A stretch of DNA of 64,000 nt from Pseudomonas fragi (GCF_900105835.1 NZ_LT629783.1:2170001-2234000), one strand, 5' to 3'. Positions 34,693 to 45,621 are shown, counted from the stretch's first letter. A program made the numbers and translations. Notes: generated by a model from the letters alone, not told the origin.

Positions 34693-36792
34693 ATGCAAAC
34701 TTTCTTTATCGCACCCACCGATTTTGGTGTGGGGCTGACCTCCATTAGCCTGGGCCTGGTCCGCACCCTGGAGCGCGCCGGGTTGAAAGTCGGTTTTTTC
34801 AAGCCCATTGCCCAGCCGCACCCCGGCGACCTCGGCCCTGAGCGCTCCACCGAACTGGTGGCCCGCACCCACGGCCTCAAGCCACCCACCCCGCTGGGCC
34901 TGGCCCATGTCGAACGCATGCTGGGTGACGGCCAGCTCGATGAATTGCTCGAAGAGATCATCAACCTTTACCAGCAGGCCGCCGTCGGCAAGGACGTGCT
35001 GATTGTCGAAGGCATGGTGCCCACCCGCACCGCCAGTTACGCGGCACGGGTCAACCTGCACCTGGCCAAGAGCCTGGATGCCGAAGTGATCCTGGTCTCG
35101 GCCCCGGAAAACGAAGTGCTCACCGAGCTGTCTGGCCGGGTGGAGTTGCAGGCCCAGCTGTTTGGCGGGCCAAAAGACCCGAAAGTGCTGGGCGTGATCC
35201 TCAACAAGGTGCGTACCGACGAAAGCATGGAAGCGTTCTCGGCGCGCCTCAAGGAGCATTCGCCGTTGCTGCGCAGTGGTGATTTCAAGTTGCTGGGCTG
35301 CATTCCCTTTCAGCCCGAACTGAACGCTCCACGCACCCGCGACGTGGCCGAATTGCTGGGGGCCCAGGTGCTCAATGCCGGGGACTATGAAACCCGACGC
35401 ATGTCGAAAATCATCCTGTGCGCACGCACCGTGCTCAACACCCTGCAACTGCTCAAGCCTGGCGTACTGGTGGTGACCCCCGGGGATCGCGACGACATCA
35501 TCCTCGCCGTCAGCCTCGCGGCCATGAACGGCGTACCGCTGGCGGGCCTGCTGCTGACCAGTGACACCCAGCCCGACCCGCGCCTGATGGAACTGTGCCG
35601 GGGGGCCCTGCAAGCCGGGTTGCCGGTACTGTCGGTGAGCACCGGTTCGTACGACACCGCCAACCGTCTCAATGGCCTGAACAAGGAAATCCCCATCGAT
35701 GACCGCGAACGTGCAGAGATCATCACCGATTTCGTCGCCAGCCACCTCGATGCCCACTGGCTGCACCAGCGTTGCGGTACACCCCGCGAAATGCGCCTTA
35801 CCCCTGCCGTGTTCCGCTATCAGCTAATCCAGCGCGCCCAGCAGGCCAACAAGCGCATTGTCCTGCCCGAAGGCAGCGAACCCCTGACCGTACAGGCTGC
35901 GGCCATTTGCCAGGCACGCGGTATCGCCCGTTGTGTATTGCTGGCCAAGCCCGAAGAAGTCCAGGCAGTGGCCAAGGCCCACGGCTTCGAACTGCCCGAA
36001 GGCCTGGAAATCCTCGACCCCGACCTGATCCGCGGTCGCTATGTCGAGCCGATGGTGGCCCTGCGCAAGACCAAGAGCCTCAATGCGCCGATGGCCGAGC
36101 AGCAACTGGAAGACCCGGTGGTGATCGGCACCATGATGCTGGCACTGGACGAGGTCGACGGTCTGGTATCCGGAGTGATCCACTCCACCGCCAACACCAT
36201 CCGCCCTGCCCTGCAGCTGATCAAGACCGCGCCGGGCTGCACCCTGGTGTCGTCGGTGTTCTTTATGCTGTTCCCCGAGCAGGTGCTGGTGTACGGCGAC
36301 TGCGTAATGAACCCGCACCCGAGCGCCACTGAACTGGCTGAAATCGCCCTGCAAAGCGCCGACTCTGCCGCTGCGTTCGGCATCACCCCGCGGGTGGCGA
36401 TGATCAGCTACTCCAGCGGCGAGTCGGCCAGCGGTGAAGAAGTCGAAAAAGTCCGCGAAGCCACCCTGCTGGCCCATGAAGCGCAGCATGCGCTGCTGAT
36501 CGACGGCCCGTTGCAATATGACGCAGCTGCCAACGAAGCCGTAGCCAGGCAACTGGCCCCCAATAGCCAGGTGGCGGGACGGGCCACGGTATTTGTCTTC
36601 CCCGACCTCAACACCGGCAACACCACCCACAAAGCCGTGCAACGCAGCGCCGATTGCGTCAGCCTGGGGCCGATGCTGCAAGGCCTGCGCAAGCCGGTAA
36701 ACGATCTGCCCCGCGGCGCGCAAGTGGACGACATCGTCTACACCATCGCCCTTACGGCGATTCAAGCCGCCAACCGACCTATGGATGTGTAA
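34693..36792 (+). CDS. pta: Phosphate acetyltransferase
   Basis: A long-type phosphate acetyltransferase of 699 residues that interconverts acetyl-CoA and acetyl phosphate. The N-terminal P-loop-like domain begins MQTFFIAPTDFGVGLTSISLGLVR, followed by a DRTGG domain. The catalytic PTA_PTB domain from about residue 380 shows RIVLPEGSEPLTVQAA, GVIHSTANTIRPALQLIKT and MISYSSGESASGEE. The ATG at 34693 is the family start; a longer frame to 34651 is rejected. No ackA is adjacent. The acyltransferase starts directly at the next base, so the two are probably co-translated. Confidence 0.95.
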   Translation: MQTFFIAPTDFGVGLTSISLGLVRTLERAGLKVGFFKPIAQPHPGDLGPERSTELVARTHGLKPPTPLGLAHVERMLGDGQLDELLEEIINLYQQAAVGKDVLIVEGMVPTRTASYAARVNLHLAKSLDAEVILVSAPENEVLTELSGRVELQAQLFGGPKDPKVLGVILNKVRTDESMEAFSARLKEHSPLLRSGDFKLLGCIPFQPELNAPRTRDVAELLGAQVLNAGDYETRRMSKIILCARTVLNTLQLLKPGVLVVTPGDRDDIILAVSLAAMNGVPLAGLLLTSDTQPDPRLMELCRGALQAGLPVLSVSTGSYDTANRLNGLNKEIPIDDRERAEIITDFVASHLDAHWLHQRCGTPREMRLTPAVFRYQLIQRAQQANKRIVLPEGSEPLTVQAAAICQARGIARCVLLAKPEEVQAVAKAHGFELPEGLEILDPDLIRGRYVEPMVALRKTKSLNAPMAEQQLEDPVVIGTMMLALDEVDGLVSGVIHSTANTIRPALQLIKTAPGCTLVSSVFFMLFPEQVLVYGDCVMNPHPSATELAEIALQSADSAAAFGITPRVAMISYSSGESASGEEVEKVREATLLAHEAQHALLIDGPLQYDAAANEAVARQLAPNSQVAGRATVFVFPDLNTGNTTHKAVQRSADCVSLGPMLQGLRKPVNDLPRGAQVDDIVYTIALTAIQAANRPMDV

Positions 36793-37698
36793 ATGCTGGA
36801 CTTCCTGCCTGCGCCGATACGCGGCGTCATCGCTTCACTGCTACTGGCGATCAACACCATCGTGTGTTGCACGCCGCTGTTTATTGTCGCGATCTTCAAG
36901 CTGTGCCTGCCCTTCCCGGCGGCGCAGCGGGTAACCGACGAATTGATGCGCCGTATCCACGAAGCCTGGGTCGGCAACAACAATCGCTGGATTGATCTGC
37001 TGCGCAAGACCCACTGGCATATCAAGGGCCTTGAAGGCCTGGACTATGAGCACTCCTACCTGGTGACCAGCAACCACCAGAGCTGGGTTGACATCATGGT
37101 GCTGCAATATGTGCTCAACAAACGCATCCGCCCGCTGAAGTTCTTCCTCAAGCAAGAGCTGATCTGGGTGCCAGTGATTGGCCTGGCGTGGTGGGCGCTG
37201 GGCTTTCCGTTCATGAAGCGTTACTCCAAGGCGTACCTGGCCAAACACCCGGAGAAAAAAGGCGCTGACCTGGCAACCACGCGCAAGACCTGCGCCAAGT
37301 TCAAGAACCAGTCGGTGGGCATCTTCAACTTCGTCGAAGGCACGCGCTTTACCGAGGCCAAGCATGCGCAACAGAACTCGCCGTTTCGCTACCTGCTCAA
37401 GCCCAAGGCCGGTGGTATCGCCTTTGTGCTGGACGCGATGGGCGAACAGCTGAAGTCGATTGTCAACGTCACCATCCACTATCCCGGCGGGCGTCCGGGT
37501 TACTGGGACCTGTTGTGCGGCAATGTGAAAGACGTGGTCGTGGTGTTTGAAGAACTGCAGATACCCGAGGAATTCCTGGGTAAAAACTACGATCAGGACC
37601 CAGAGTACCGCCTGGCGTTCCAGAGCTGGATCAACCAGCTCTGGGAAGACAAGGACCGCTTGCTGGAGCAATTGCATCGAGACTACCCCAAGACTTGA
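36793..37698 (+). CDS. 1-acyl-glycerol-3-phosphate acyltransferase-type protein
   Basis: A membrane-associated acyltransferase of 301 residues (PlsC superfamily, YihG-like). An N-terminal membrane helix is followed by the NHQSWVD motif (HX4D), the FLKQEL segment and the VEGTRFTEAK motif that binds glycerol phosphate. Members transfer acyl groups from acyl-ACP or acyl-CoA to lysophospholipid-like acceptors; the exact acceptor is unknown. It starts immediately after the pta stop, suggesting coupling, though no functional link between the two is obvious. Confidence 0.9.
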   Translation: MLDFLPAPIRGVIASLLLAINTIVCCTPLFIVAIFKLCLPFPAAQRVTDELMRRIHEAWVGNNNRWIDLLRKTHWHIKGLEGLDYEHSYLVTSNHQSWVDIMVLQYVLNKRIRPLKFFLKQELIWVPVIGLAWWALGFPFMKRYSKAYLAKHPEKKGADLATTRKTCAKFKNQSVGIFNFVEGTRFTEAKHAQQNSPFRYLLKPKAGGIAFVLDAMGEQLKSIVNVTIHYPGGRPGYWDLLCGNVKDVVVVFEELQIPEEFLGKNYDQDPEYRLAFQSWINQLWEDKDRLLEQLHRDYPKT

Positions 37699-37713
37699 TG
37701 CTCCCCTTGATCC

Positions 37714-37799
37714 TGTGGGAGCGGGCTTGCTCGCGATGATATCAACTCGGTAAACCGTCATACCGGGGCGCCTGCATCGCGAGCAAGCCCGCTCCCACA
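37714..37799. repeat. REPIN
   Basis: Inverted units TGTGGGAGCGGGCTTGCTCG and GAGCAAGCCCGCTCCCACA follow the acyltransferase gene, ahead of a bidirectional terminator. Confidence 0.95.
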
Positions 37800-37826
37800 A
37801 GAGCATGTTTGGCGTTTGTCATGCAC

Positions 37827-37866
37827 AAAAAAGCCCGCCACCGATCACTCGGTGGCGGGCTTTTTA
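37827..37866. terminator. Bidirectional terminator between acyltransferase and cysNC
   Basis: AAAAAAGCCCGCCACCG and CGGTGGCGGGCTTTTT flank ATCACT. A- and T-runs on both sides suit the convergent genes. Confidence 0.94.
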
Positions 37867-37873
37867 GTGCGGC

Positions 37874-39772
37874 TTAAATTGCGCCGCGTTGACGCAACAG
37901 GTCCAGCACTTGCTTGACGCTTTCTTCCAGTGACAGCGTTTGCGTGTCGACCACCAGGTCGGCATCCAACGGCACGTCATACGGGAAAGACTCACCCGGG
38001 ATGTTGTCGCCACCCGCCGCGTAAAGCCCTTGCGGGTCACGCTCGGCGCACACAGCAGGGGATGCCTGCACATACACGGTGATCAGCCGATCGCTGCCAA
38101 TCAGTGCCTTGGCCTGTTCACGGCCTTCAGCATCCGGGGCCACGAACGCGGCCAATGTCAGCAAGCCCGCTTCGTTGAACTGACGTGCCACATGCGCAGC
38201 ACGGCGCCAGTTTTCCGTGCGCCCGGCACGGTCCTGCGGCAATCCCTTGTTCAGGTCATGGCGCAGGTTCTGGCCATCCAGCACGAATACCGCACGGCCC
38301 ATATCGAACAGCTTGCGCTCAACCGCGTAGGCCAGGGTGCTCTTGCCGGCGCCAGACAAGCCGCTGAACAACACAGTGGCCGGCTGTTGGCCAAAGCGCT
38401 GGGCACGCTCTTCGACGGTCACATGGGCCAATTTGCCGTGATGGGTCGCACTGCCATGACTCAACGGCTGGGCCACGATCATGCCTGCACCCACGGTGCC
38501 ATTGGTCAGGCGGTCGATGATGATGAACGAACCGGTGGTGCGGTTGCTGGCGTAACCGTCCAGGGCGATCGGTGCGTCGAGGCTGATCTTGACCTTGCCG
38601 ATCTCGTTCAGTTGCAAGGCGCTGGCCGGGCCTTCTTCCAGGGTGTTCACATCGACCTTGTTGACGATGCTGGCAATCGAACCCGGCACATAGCTGGTCG
38701 CGCGCTTGATGTCGTACTTCTTGCCCGGCAGCATCGGCTCTTCCGCCATCCACACCAGCATGGCTTCGAAGTTGTCGGTCACCAGCGGCACGTTGTCGGC
38801 ATGCACCAGCAGGTCGCCACGGGAGATGTCGATCTCGTCTTCCATGGTCAGGGTGACCGCCTGGCCCGGGCCGGCGTGTTCCAGCTCACCTTCAAAGGTG
38901 ACGATGGATTTGACCCGGCTGCTCTTGCCCGACGGCAATACGACGATTTCATCGCCCTTGTGCACGATACCGCTGGCCAGGGTGCCGGCAAAACCACGGA
39001 AGTTCAGGTTCGGACGGTTCACGTACTGCACCGGGAAGCGCAAGTCGGTGAGGTTGCGGTCGGCCGCCACTTCCACGGTTTCGAGGATTTCCATCAGCGA
39101 CTGGCCGGTGTACCACGGCGAGCGCTCGGACTTGTTCACCACGTTGTCGCCTTTAAGGGCGGACATCGGCACAAAGTGCAGGCTGGTTGGCTTCATTTTC
39201 AAGCCTTCGGCGAACTTCAGGTAGTCGGCCTTGATCGACTCGAACACACCTTCGTCGAAACCCTTGAGGTCCATCTTGTTGATGGCCACAACGATATGCT
39301 TGATGCCCAGCAACGAGGCAATAAAGCTGTGGCGACGGGTCTGGGTCTGCACGCCGTAACGGGCATCGACCAGAATGATCGCCAGGTCACAGGTGGATGC
39401 ACCGGTGGCCATGTTGCGGGTGTACTGCTCATGGCCAGGGGTGTCGGCAATGATGAATTTGCGCTTGGCGGTAGAGAAATAGCGATACGCCACGTCAATG
39501 GTGATGCCCTGCTCGCGCTCGGCTTGCAGACCGTCCACCAGCAACGCCAGGTCGATATCGTCGCCCGTGGTACCGCTTTTTTTCGAGTCGCGGGTAATGG
39601 CTTCCAGATGGTCTTCGTAGATCATCTTGGAGTCGTGCAGCAGGCGCCCGATCAGGGTGCTCTTGCCGTCGTCGACGTTGCCGCAGGTCAGGAAGCGCAG
39701 CATTTCTTTGCGTTCGTGCTGGCCCAGGTAGGCGAGGATGTCCTCGCTGATCAAATCAGATTGGTGCGACAT
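37874..39772 (-). CDS. cysN: Bifunctional sulfate adenylyltransferase subunit 1 / APS kinase
   Basis: A CysN-CysC fusion of 632 residues. The N-terminal EF-Tu-like GTPase part shows [27 protein letters not shown] and NKMD, and drives ATP sulfurylase with CysD. The C-terminal kinase part, from about residue 460, has the P-loop [13 protein letters not shown] and [17 protein letters not shown], and phosphorylates APS to PAPS. The fusion is common in Pseudomonas. It lies 9 bp downstream of cysD, with which it forms the sulfate activation operon. Cysteine limitation through CysB is the expected control, not seen directly. Confidence 0.97.
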   Translation of the reverse strand: MSHQSDLISEDILAYLGQHERKEMLRFLTCGNVDDGKSTLIGRLLHDSKMIYEDHLEAITRDSKKSGTTGDDIDLALLVDGLQAEREQGITIDVAYRYFSTAKRKFIIADTPGHEQYTRNMATGASTCDLAIILVDARYGVQTQTRRHSFIASLLGIKHIVVAINKMDLKGFDEGVFESIKADYLKFAEGLKMKPTSLHFVPMSALKGDNVVNKSERSPWYTGQSLMEILETVEVAADRNLTDLRFPVQYVNRPNLNFRGFAGTLASGIVHKGDEIVVLPSGKSSRVKSIVTFEGELEHAGPGQAVTLTMEDEIDISRGDLLVHADNVPLVTDNFEAMLVWMAEEPMLPGKKYDIKRATSYVPGSIASIVNKVDVNTLEEGPASALQLNEIGKVKISLDAPIALDGYASNRTTGSFIIIDRLTNGTVGAGMIVAQPLSHGSATHHGKLAHVTVEERAQRFGQQPATVLFSGLSGAGKSTLAYAVERKLFDMGRAVFVLDGQNLRHDLNKGLPQDRAGRTENWRRAAHVARQFNEAGLLTLAAFVAPDAEGREQAKALIGSDRLITVYVQASPAVCAERDPQGLYAAGGDNIPGESFPYDVPLDADLVVDTQTLSLEESVKQVLDLLRQRGAI

Positions 39773-39781
39773 GACAACCCC

Positions 39782-40699
39782 TTAGAAATAACCTTGACGT
39801 TTTTTATCTTCCATTGAGCCGGCGCCATCGTGATCGATGACTCGGCCCTGGCGCTCGGAAGTTCGCGTCAGGAGCATTTCCTGGATGATGTCGGTCAGGG
39901 TTTCAGCCTCGGACTCCACCGCACCGGTCAGCGGGTAGCAGCCCAGGGTACGGAAGCGGACCTTTTTCTTGACGATGCGCGCCTTGTCTTCGTCAGACAG
40001 GTGCTCAAGGATACGCTCGTCGTCGATCATGATCAGCGTGCCGTTCTTCTCGATCACGTCGCGCTCGGCAGCGAAGTACAGCGGCACGATCGGGATGCCT
40101 TCGAGGTAGATGTACTGCCAGATGTCCAGCTCGGTCCAGTTCGACAACGGGAACACACGGATGGATTCGCCCTTGTTGACGTTACCGTTGTAGACGTTCC
40201 ACAACTCGGGGCGCTGGTTTTTCGGGTCCCAGCGGTGCTTGCTGTCACGGAAGGAGTACACGCGCTCTTTGGCCCGGGATTTTTCTTCGTCGCGACGCGC
40301 GCCACCAAAGGCTGCATCGAAGCCGTATTTGTCCAGAGCCTGCTTCAGGCCCTCGGTTTTCATGATGTCGGTGTGCTTGGCGCTGCCGTGGGTGAAGGGG
40401 TTGATCCCTTGCGCCACGCCGTCCGGGTTGACGTGAGTGATCAGGTCCAGGCCCAGCTCGGCAACCATCTTGTCGCGAAAGCGGTACATCTCCTGGAATT
40501 TCCACTGGGTGTCGACATGCATCACCGGAAACGGCAGCTTGCCAGGGAAAAACGCCTTGCGTGCAAGGTGCAGCATCACGGCGGAATCTTTACCGATCGA
40601 GTACAGCATCACCGGGTTATCGAACTCGGCGGCCACCTCGCGGATGATGTGGATGCTTTCCGCCTCCAGCTGTTTCAGGTGCGTCAGTTTGTCGACCAT
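39782..40699 (-). CDS. cysD: Sulfate adenylyltransferase subunit 2
   Basis: The catalytic ATP-sulfurylase subunit, 305 residues, adenylylating sulfate with the CysN GTPase. The PP-loop-type motif [17 protein letters not shown] is near residue 36. [23 protein letters not shown] (in pieces), [14 protein letters not shown] and [11 protein letters not shown] are the family signatures. It is first in the cysD-cysNC operon. Its upstream region (40700-40841) carries ACGGCC/GGCCGT as a small hairpin in the leader, and then a REPIN. Confidence 0.97.
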   Translation of the reverse strand: MVDKLTHLKQLEAESIHIIREVAAEFDNPVMLYSIGKDSAVMLHLARKAFFPGKLPFPVMHVDTQWKFQEMYRFRDKMVAELGLDLITHVNPDGVAQGINPFTHGSAKHTDIMKTEGLKQALDKYGFDAAFGGARRDEEKSRAKERVYSFRDSKHRWDPKNQRPELWNVYNGNVNKGESIRVFPLSNWTELDIWQYIYLEGIPIVPLYFAAERDVIEKNGTLIMIDDERILEHLSDEDKARIVKKKVRFRTLGCYPLTGAVESEAETLTDIIQEMLLTRTSERQGRVIDHDGAGSMEDKKRQGYF

Positions 40700-40841
40700 G
40701 GCTACTCACGAAAGCTATCTTATGAACGGCCTGCGGGCCGTGTTCGAGGCTCGAATGCTAGCACAGCGCCCTCTTCTATAGATGGCGCCAACTAGATCGA
40801 AAAGGTCTAAGAATAGATCCCGGAGTTTGGCCATCAAGCCC

Positions 40842-40928
40842 TGTGGGAGCGGGCTTGCTCGCGATGAATGCGCCGCACAGATGCAGGCAAACCGCGTTGC
40901 CTGCATCGCGAGCAAGCCCGCTCCCACA
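40842..40928. repeat. REPIN
   Basis: Inverted units TGTGGGAGCGGGCTTGCTCG and GAGCAAGCCCGCTCCCACA lie between the stop of the Nif3-like gene and the cysD promoter region. Confidence 0.95.
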
Positions 40929-40946
40929 GAGAGGAGTGAGGTGGGT

Positions 40947-41705
40947 TCAAATCGGATTCGGGCAATCGATAAACAGATGCTCCAGGGCAAATCGCCGTGC
41001 CAGGTAATCACCCAAAGCCTGCACGCCATAACGCTCAGTGGCGTGATGGCCGGCGGCAATAAAGCTGATGTCGTTTTCGCGGGCACTATGGAACGTTTGC
41101 TCGCTGGCCTCGCCGCTTAAATACAGGTCAACCCCGGCCAATACCGCCTGGTCGATATAGCCCTGCCCGCCTCCGGTACACCAGCCCACGCGGCGGATCA
41201 TCTCGCTGCCTTCAATCAGCAACGGCTCGCGCCCCAGCGCCTCTTGCACACGGCGAGCAAAATCGCGAGCCGTCATCGGCTCGGCCAAAGAGCCCACCAG
41301 CCCCACCACTTTCGGATTGCCCGGTTCCAGCGGGCCTTCGACGGTGATGTCCAGCTGCCGGGCCAATTGCACGTTGTTACCCACTTCAGGGTGTAGGTCC
41401 AGCGGCAAGTGATAGGCCAGCAGGCTGATATCGTGCTTGAGCAGGGTTTTCAGGCGGCGCTGTTTCATGCCGGTGACGCAAGGGTCTTCGCCCTTCCAGA
41501 AATAACCGTGGTGCACCAGTATCAGGTCAGCCTGGGCCTCGACAGCGGCATCCAGCAAGGCCTGGCTGGCGGTCACGCCACTGACGATACGCATCACCTG
41601 CGGGCGACCTTCGACCTGCAGGCCATTGGGGCAATAATCACTGATGGCGGCACTGTTGAGGTAACGATTTGCTTCTTCTACCAGCGTGCTCAAGGCGACA
41701 GCCAT
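40947..41705 (-). CDS. Nif3-like dinuclear metal centre protein (YbgI type)
   Basis: A 252-residue NIF3-family protein (GTP cyclohydrolase I type 2/YbgI). The metal site includes LILVHHGYFWKG near residue 60-70 and the late ISFIAAGHHATERYGVQAL. CPNGLQVEGRP at the N-terminus and the GQGYIDQA segment match the family. Members form toroidal hexamers with a dinuclear metal centre; the biochemical role is unsettled. It is divergent from algW. Confidence 0.9.
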   Translation of the reverse strand: MAVALSTLVEEANRYLNSAAISDYCPNGLQVEGRPQVMRIVSGVTASQALLDAAVEAQADLILVHHGYFWKGEDPCVTGMKQRRLKTLLKHDISLLAYHLPLDLHPEVGNNVQLARQLDITVEGPLEPGNPKVVGLVGSLAEPMTARDFARRVQEALGREPLLIEGSEMIRRVGWCTGGGQGYIDQAVLAGVDLYLSGEASEQTFHSARENDISFIAAGHHATERYGVQALGDYLARRFALEHLFIDCPNPI

Positions 41706-41747
41706 AAAAGACTCCTAAATATAGCGTTCAGAGCCGGGCGGCCCTCG

Positions 41748-41764
41748 TATAATGGCGCCATTAT
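41748..41764 (+). promoter_or_regulatory. algW promoter -10 element inside a perfect palindrome
   Basis: TATAAT (41748-41753) lies 53 bp before the algW start. It overlaps a 16-bp perfect palindrome, ATAATGGCGCCATTAT (41749-41764). The -35 is poor, which suggests an activator or a different sigma factor. A protein bound at the palindrome would cover the -10. Confidence 0.55.
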
Positions 41765-41805
41765 GGGCCGTCAGAATGGCTCTGCAACCTTCAGGACTGA
41801 GTTCA

Positions 41806-42963
41806 ATGTTTAAGGCTTTGCGTTTCTTTGGCTGGCCACTGCTGGCTGGCGTGCTTATCGCTTTGCTGATTATTCAGCGTTACCCGCAATGGGTTGGGCT
41901 GCCGAGCCTGGACGTCAATCTGCAACAAGCCCCGCAAACCAGTTACGTGCAGCAGGGCCCGGTGACTTATGCCGACGCCGTGGTGCGTGCCGCGCCAGCC
42001 GTGGCCAACCTGTACACCACCAAGGTGGTGAACAAAAACGCCCGCCCCCTGTTTGAAGACCCGCAGTTCCGTCACTTTTTCGGCAACAACGAGCCTAAAC
42101 AGCGTCGTATGGAGTCCAGCCTGGGTTCGGCGGTACTGATGAGCCCGGAAGGCTATTTGCTGACCAACAACCATGTGGTCGCAGGGGCCGACCAGATTGT
42201 AGTGGCTCTCAAGGACGGTCGTGAAACCCACGCCCGGGTCATCGGCAGCGACCCGGAAACCGACCTCGCGGTACTGAAGATCGACCTGAAGAACTTGCCG
42301 GCCATCACCATTGGTCGTTCGGACACCTTGCGCATCGGTGATATCGCACTGGCGATCGGCAACCCGTTTGGCGTGGGCCAGACCACCACCATGGGCATCA
42401 TCAGCGCCACCGGGCGCAACCAGTTGGGCCTGAACAACTACGAAGACTTTATCCAGACCGATGCCGCGATCAACCCTGGCAACTCGGGCGGCGCGCTGGT
42501 GGATGCCAACGGCAACCTGACCGGGATCAACACCGCAATCTTCTCCAAGTCCGGTGGTTCGCAGGGCATCGGCTTTGCGATTCCGATCAACCTGGCCATG
42601 GAAGTCATGAAGTCGATTATCGAGCACGGCCAGGTGATTCGCGGCTGGCTGGGGATCGAGGTGCAGCCGTTGACCCAGGAACTGGCCGAATCGTTTGGCC
42701 TGAGTGGTCGCCCGGGGATTGTGGTGGCGGGGATTTTCCGTGATGGCCCGGCGCAAAAAGCCGGCTTGCAACTGGGGGACGTGATTCTGAGCATTGATGG
42801 CGAACCCGCCAGCGATGGTCGTCGCTCGATGAACCAGGTGGCAAGGATCAAGCCTTCGGACAAGATCACGATCCAGGTCATGCGCAACGGCAAAGAGCTC
42901 AAGCTCACCGCCGCAGTGGGCCTGCGACCGCCGCAAGAGCAGCCGCCGCAGCAGGATGAGTAA
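41806..42963 (+). CDS. algW: Periplasmic serine protease AlgW (DegS type)
   Basis: A DegS-like trypsin-fold protease of 385 residues, anchored by an N-terminal helix (FFGWPLLAGVLIALLIIQRY). The catalytic triad is visible: His123 in TNNHVV, Asp153 in ETDLAVLKID and Ser227 in NPGNSGGALV. One PDZ domain follows (GIVVAGIFRDGPAQKAGLQLGDVILSIDG). In Pseudomonas AlgW cleaves MucA in response to envelope stress and so frees AlgU. The start at 41806 gives the anchor at the N-terminus; a frame starting at 41752 overlaps the promoter and is rejected. Confidence 0.95.
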   Translation: MFKALRFFGWPLLAGVLIALLIIQRYPQWVGLPSLDVNLQQAPQTSYVQQGPVTYADAVVRAAPAVANLYTTKVVNKNARPLFEDPQFRHFFGNNEPKQRRMESSLGSAVLMSPEGYLLTNNHVVAGADQIVVALKDGRETHARVIGSDPETDLAVLKIDLKNLPAITIGRSDTLRIGDIALAIGNPFGVGQTTTMGIISATGRNQLGLNNYEDFIQTDAAINPGNSGGALVDANGNLTGINTAIFSKSGGSQGIGFAIPINLAMEVMKSIIEHGQVIRGWLGIEVQPLTQELAESFGLSGRPGIVVAGIFRDGPAQKAGLQLGDVILSIDGEPASDGRRSMNQVARIKPSDKITIQVMRNGKELKLTAAVGLRPPQEQPPQQDE

Positions 42964-42985
42964 GCAGCGCGCCCTCCCCACCTGA

Positions 42986-43072
42986 TGTGGGAGCGGGCTT
43001 GCTCGCGAGGGTATCGCCGCGGTTTGCCTGAGCTACCGCGGCGCCTGCATCGCGAGCAAGCCCGCTCCCACA
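42986..43072. repeat. REPIN
   Basis: Inverted units TGTGGGAGCGGGCTTGCTCG and GAGCAAGCCCGCTCCCACA lie between the convergent algW and hisC genes. No other terminator is present there. Confidence 0.95.
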
Positions 43073-43089
43073 ACAGCTGTGGTCAACCT

Positions 43090-44145
43090 CTATTCGATAT
43101 CCGACAACCCTTCAATCAACGCCGCATTCTGCTCCGGCGTGCCGATGCTGATGCGCAGGAACTGGGCAATGCGCAGTTGCTTGAAGTGACGCACAATCAC
43201 GCCCTGCTCGCGCAACCTGGCCGCCAGCGCCGCCGCATCGTGCTCCGGGTGACGGGCGAAGATAAAGTTCGCCGCCGACGGCAGCACTTCAAAACCCAAC
43301 GCTTGCAATTGCCCGATCACCTGTTCACGGCTGTCGATCACCAACTGGCAGGTGTGCTCAAAGTACTCACGGTCGGTAAACGCCGCCGCCGCGCCAGCAA
43401 TGGCGATGCGGTCCAGCGGGTAGGAGTTGAAGCTGTTCTTGATCCGCTCCAGCGCCTCGATCAGATCCGGGTGGCCCACCGCCAGGCCGACCCGCAAACC
43501 GGCCAGGGAGCGCGACTTGGACAGGGTCTGGGTCACCAGCAGGTTGGGGTAGCGATCCACCAGGCTGATGGCGGTCTCGCCGCCAAAGTCGATATACGCT
43601 TCATCCACGACCACCACTGAATCAGGGTTGGCCTTGAGGATCTGCTCGATGGCGTCCAGCGCCAACAGGCAACCCGTCGGGGCGTTGGGGTTCGGGAAGA
43701 TGATCCCGCCATTGGCCCGGGCATAGTCTGCAGGCTGGATCTGGAACTGCTCATCCAGCGGCACGGCATCAAATTTGATGCCGTACAAGCCGCAGTAAAC
43801 CGGATAGAAGCTGTAACTGATATCCGGGAACAGCAGCGGCTTGTCGTGCTGGAACAGGCCGTTGAACACATGGGCCAGCACTTCATCCGAACCGTTGCCC
43901 AGGAACACCTGATCGGTCTGCACACCGTAGTACTCGGCCACCGCCTGCTTGAGCAGGTCGCTGTTGGGGTCCGGGTACAGACGCAGGTTGTCATTGATCT
44001 CGGCCTGCATCGCTGCCAGCGCTTTAGGCGAAGGCCCGTAGGGGTTTTCGTTGGTGTTGAGCTTGACCAGTTTGGTCAGCTTCGGTTGCTCACCCGGCAC
44101 ATAAGGCACCAGCTCTTTTACGAATGGACTCCAGAACTTGCTCAT
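43090..44145 (-). CDS. hisC: Histidinol-phosphate aminotransferase
   Basis: A PLP-dependent aminotransferase of 351 residues, converting imidazole-acetol phosphate to histidinol phosphate. [39 protein letters not shown] and the PLP lysine in [14 protein letters not shown] are present. It is last in hisG-hisD-hisC, two bases after hisD. Pseudomonas may carry a second hisC elsewhere. Confidence 0.95.
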   Translation of the reverse strand: MSKFWSPFVKELVPYVPGEQPKLTKLVKLNTNENPYGPSPKALAAMQAEINDNLRLYPDPNSDLLKQAVAEYYGVQTDQVFLGNGSDEVLAHVFNGLFQHDKPLLFPDISYSFYPVYCGLYGIKFDAVPLDEQFQIQPADYARANGGIIFPNPNAPTGCLLALDAIEQILKANPDSVVVVDEAYIDFGGETAISLVDRYPNLLVTQTLSKSRSLAGLRVGLAVGHPDLIEALERIKNSFNSYPLDRIAIAGAAAAFTDREYFEHTCQLVIDSREQVIGQLQALGFEVLPSAANFIFARHPEHDAAALAARLREQGVIVRHFKQLRIAQFLRISIGTPEQNAALIEGLSDIE

Positions 44146-44147
44146 GC

Positions 44148-45473
44148 TTATTGCCCCTGTTTGTCGGCGAGGATGCGGTATTCGGCACTGCGGGCGTGAC
44201 CGGTCAGCGACTCGCCACGAGCGAGAATCGAAGCGGTTTTGCCCAGTTCGGAAGCACCCTGCTCGGAGCAGAAAATGATCGAGGAGCGCTTCTGGAAGTC
44301 ATACACCCCCAGCGGCGACGAAAAACGCGCCGTACCGGACGTCGGCAATACATGGTTAGGGCCTGCGCAATAGTCGCCCAGCGCCTCGGAGGTGTGACGG
44401 CCCATAAAGATCGCGCCGGCGTGGCGGATCTGCGGCAACCAGGCCTGCGGGTCAGCCACCGACAGCTCCAGGTGTTCCGGGGCAATGCGGTTGGCGACGT
44501 CGATAGCCTGCTGCATGTCGTTGACCAGAATCAGCGCGCCGCGACCATTGATCGAGGTTTCAATGATTTCGGCCCGCTCCATGGTCGGCAGCAGTTTGGC
44601 GATGCTGGCCGCTACCTTGTCGAGGAATTCGGCGTCAGGGCTGACCAGAATCGCCTGCGCGTCTTCGTCGTGCTCGGCCTGGGAGAACAGGTCCATGGCT
44701 ATCCAGTCCGGGTCGGTCTGGCCGTCGCACACCACAAGAATCTCCGAAGGGCCGGCGATCATGTCGATACCCACCTGGCCAAACACATGGCGCTTGGCGG
44801 TGGCAACATAGATATTGCCCGGGCCAACCACCTTGTCGACTTTAGGCACGCTTTCGGTGCCATAGGCCAGTGCTGCAACCGCTTGTGCGCCACCGATGGT
44901 GAACACCCGGTCAACACCCGCGATGCAGGCGGCAGCCAGCACCAGCTCATTGATTTCACCGCGCGGGGTCGGCACGACCATCACCACTTCGGTCACGCCG
45001 GCAACCTTGGCCGGAATCGCGTTCATCAGCACCGACGACGGGTACGACGCCTTGCCACCCGGTACGTACAGACCGGCGCGATCCAGTGGCGTGACTTTCT
45101 GGCCTAGCACCGTGCCATCAGCTTCGGTGTAGCTCCAGGAGTCCTGTTTCTGTTTTTCGTGGTAGCTGCGCACACGCTGTGCCGCTGTTTCCAGGGCTTC
45201 ACGCTGTGGCGCAGTGATACGGGTCAGGGCCAGTTCCAGGCGCTCGCGCGGCAGGATCAGGTCAGCCATCGAGGCCACTTCAAGGCCGTCGAAGCGCTGG
45301 GTGAATTCGACCAGGGCGGCATCCCCGCGCTCGCGCACGGCCTTGATGATGTCGAGCACACGCTGGTTGACCGAGTCGTCAGACACACTTTCCCAGCTCA
45401 GCAGATGATCCAGATGCTGCGCGAAGTCCGGGTCAGCAGCGTTGAGTCGGCGAATTGCAGTGGGAGCGGTCAT
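44148..45473 (-). CDS. hisD: Histidinol dehydrogenase
   Basis: A zinc enzyme of 441 residues that oxidises histidinol to histidine in two steps with NAD+. Signatures are [30 protein letters not shown] (in pieces), the [13 protein letters not shown] segment and [19 protein letters not shown]. The ATG at 45473 ([12 protein letters not shown]) is the normal start; an in-frame ATG at 45521 would add 16 atypical residues. It lies 148 bp after hisG and directly before hisC. Confidence 0.96.
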   Translation of the reverse strand: MTAPTAIRRLNAADPDFAQHLDHLLSWESVSDDSVNQRVLDIIKAVRERGDAALVEFTQRFDGLEVASMADLILPRERLELALTRITAPQREALETAAQRVRSYHEKQKQDSWSYTEADGTVLGQKVTPLDRAGLYVPGGKASYPSSVLMNAIPAKVAGVTEVVMVVPTPRGEINELVLAAACIAGVDRVFTIGGAQAVAALAYGTESVPKVDKVVGPGNIYVATAKRHVFGQVGIDMIAGPSEILVVCDGQTDPDWIAMDLFSQAEHDEDAQAILVSPDAEFLDKVAASIAKLLPTMERAEIIETSINGRGALILVNDMQQAIDVANRIAPEHLELSVADPQAWLPQIRHAGAIFMGRHTSEALGDYCAGPNHVLPTSGTARFSSPLGVYDFQKRSSIIFCSEQGASELGKTASILARGESLTGHARSAEYRILADKQGQ

Positions 45474-45621
45474 AGCGAGGGCCTCGGTAATGGGCGAATG
45501 CTTGGAATAGGGGTTTTGCACAGCTCAGGCACCACAAGACTACCAAGCCATCCGCGTGGGTACCTGAGATTTCTGGCTATTACGCGGATAGATGGGCGCG
45601 GCAAGAAGCCGCGCAGGTGAG

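Noticed and set aside
37940..39817. Open frame of 625 codons on the plus strand opposite cysNC
   Set aside because: It is the antisense of a certain gene in high-GC DNA; its translation has no recognisable domain.
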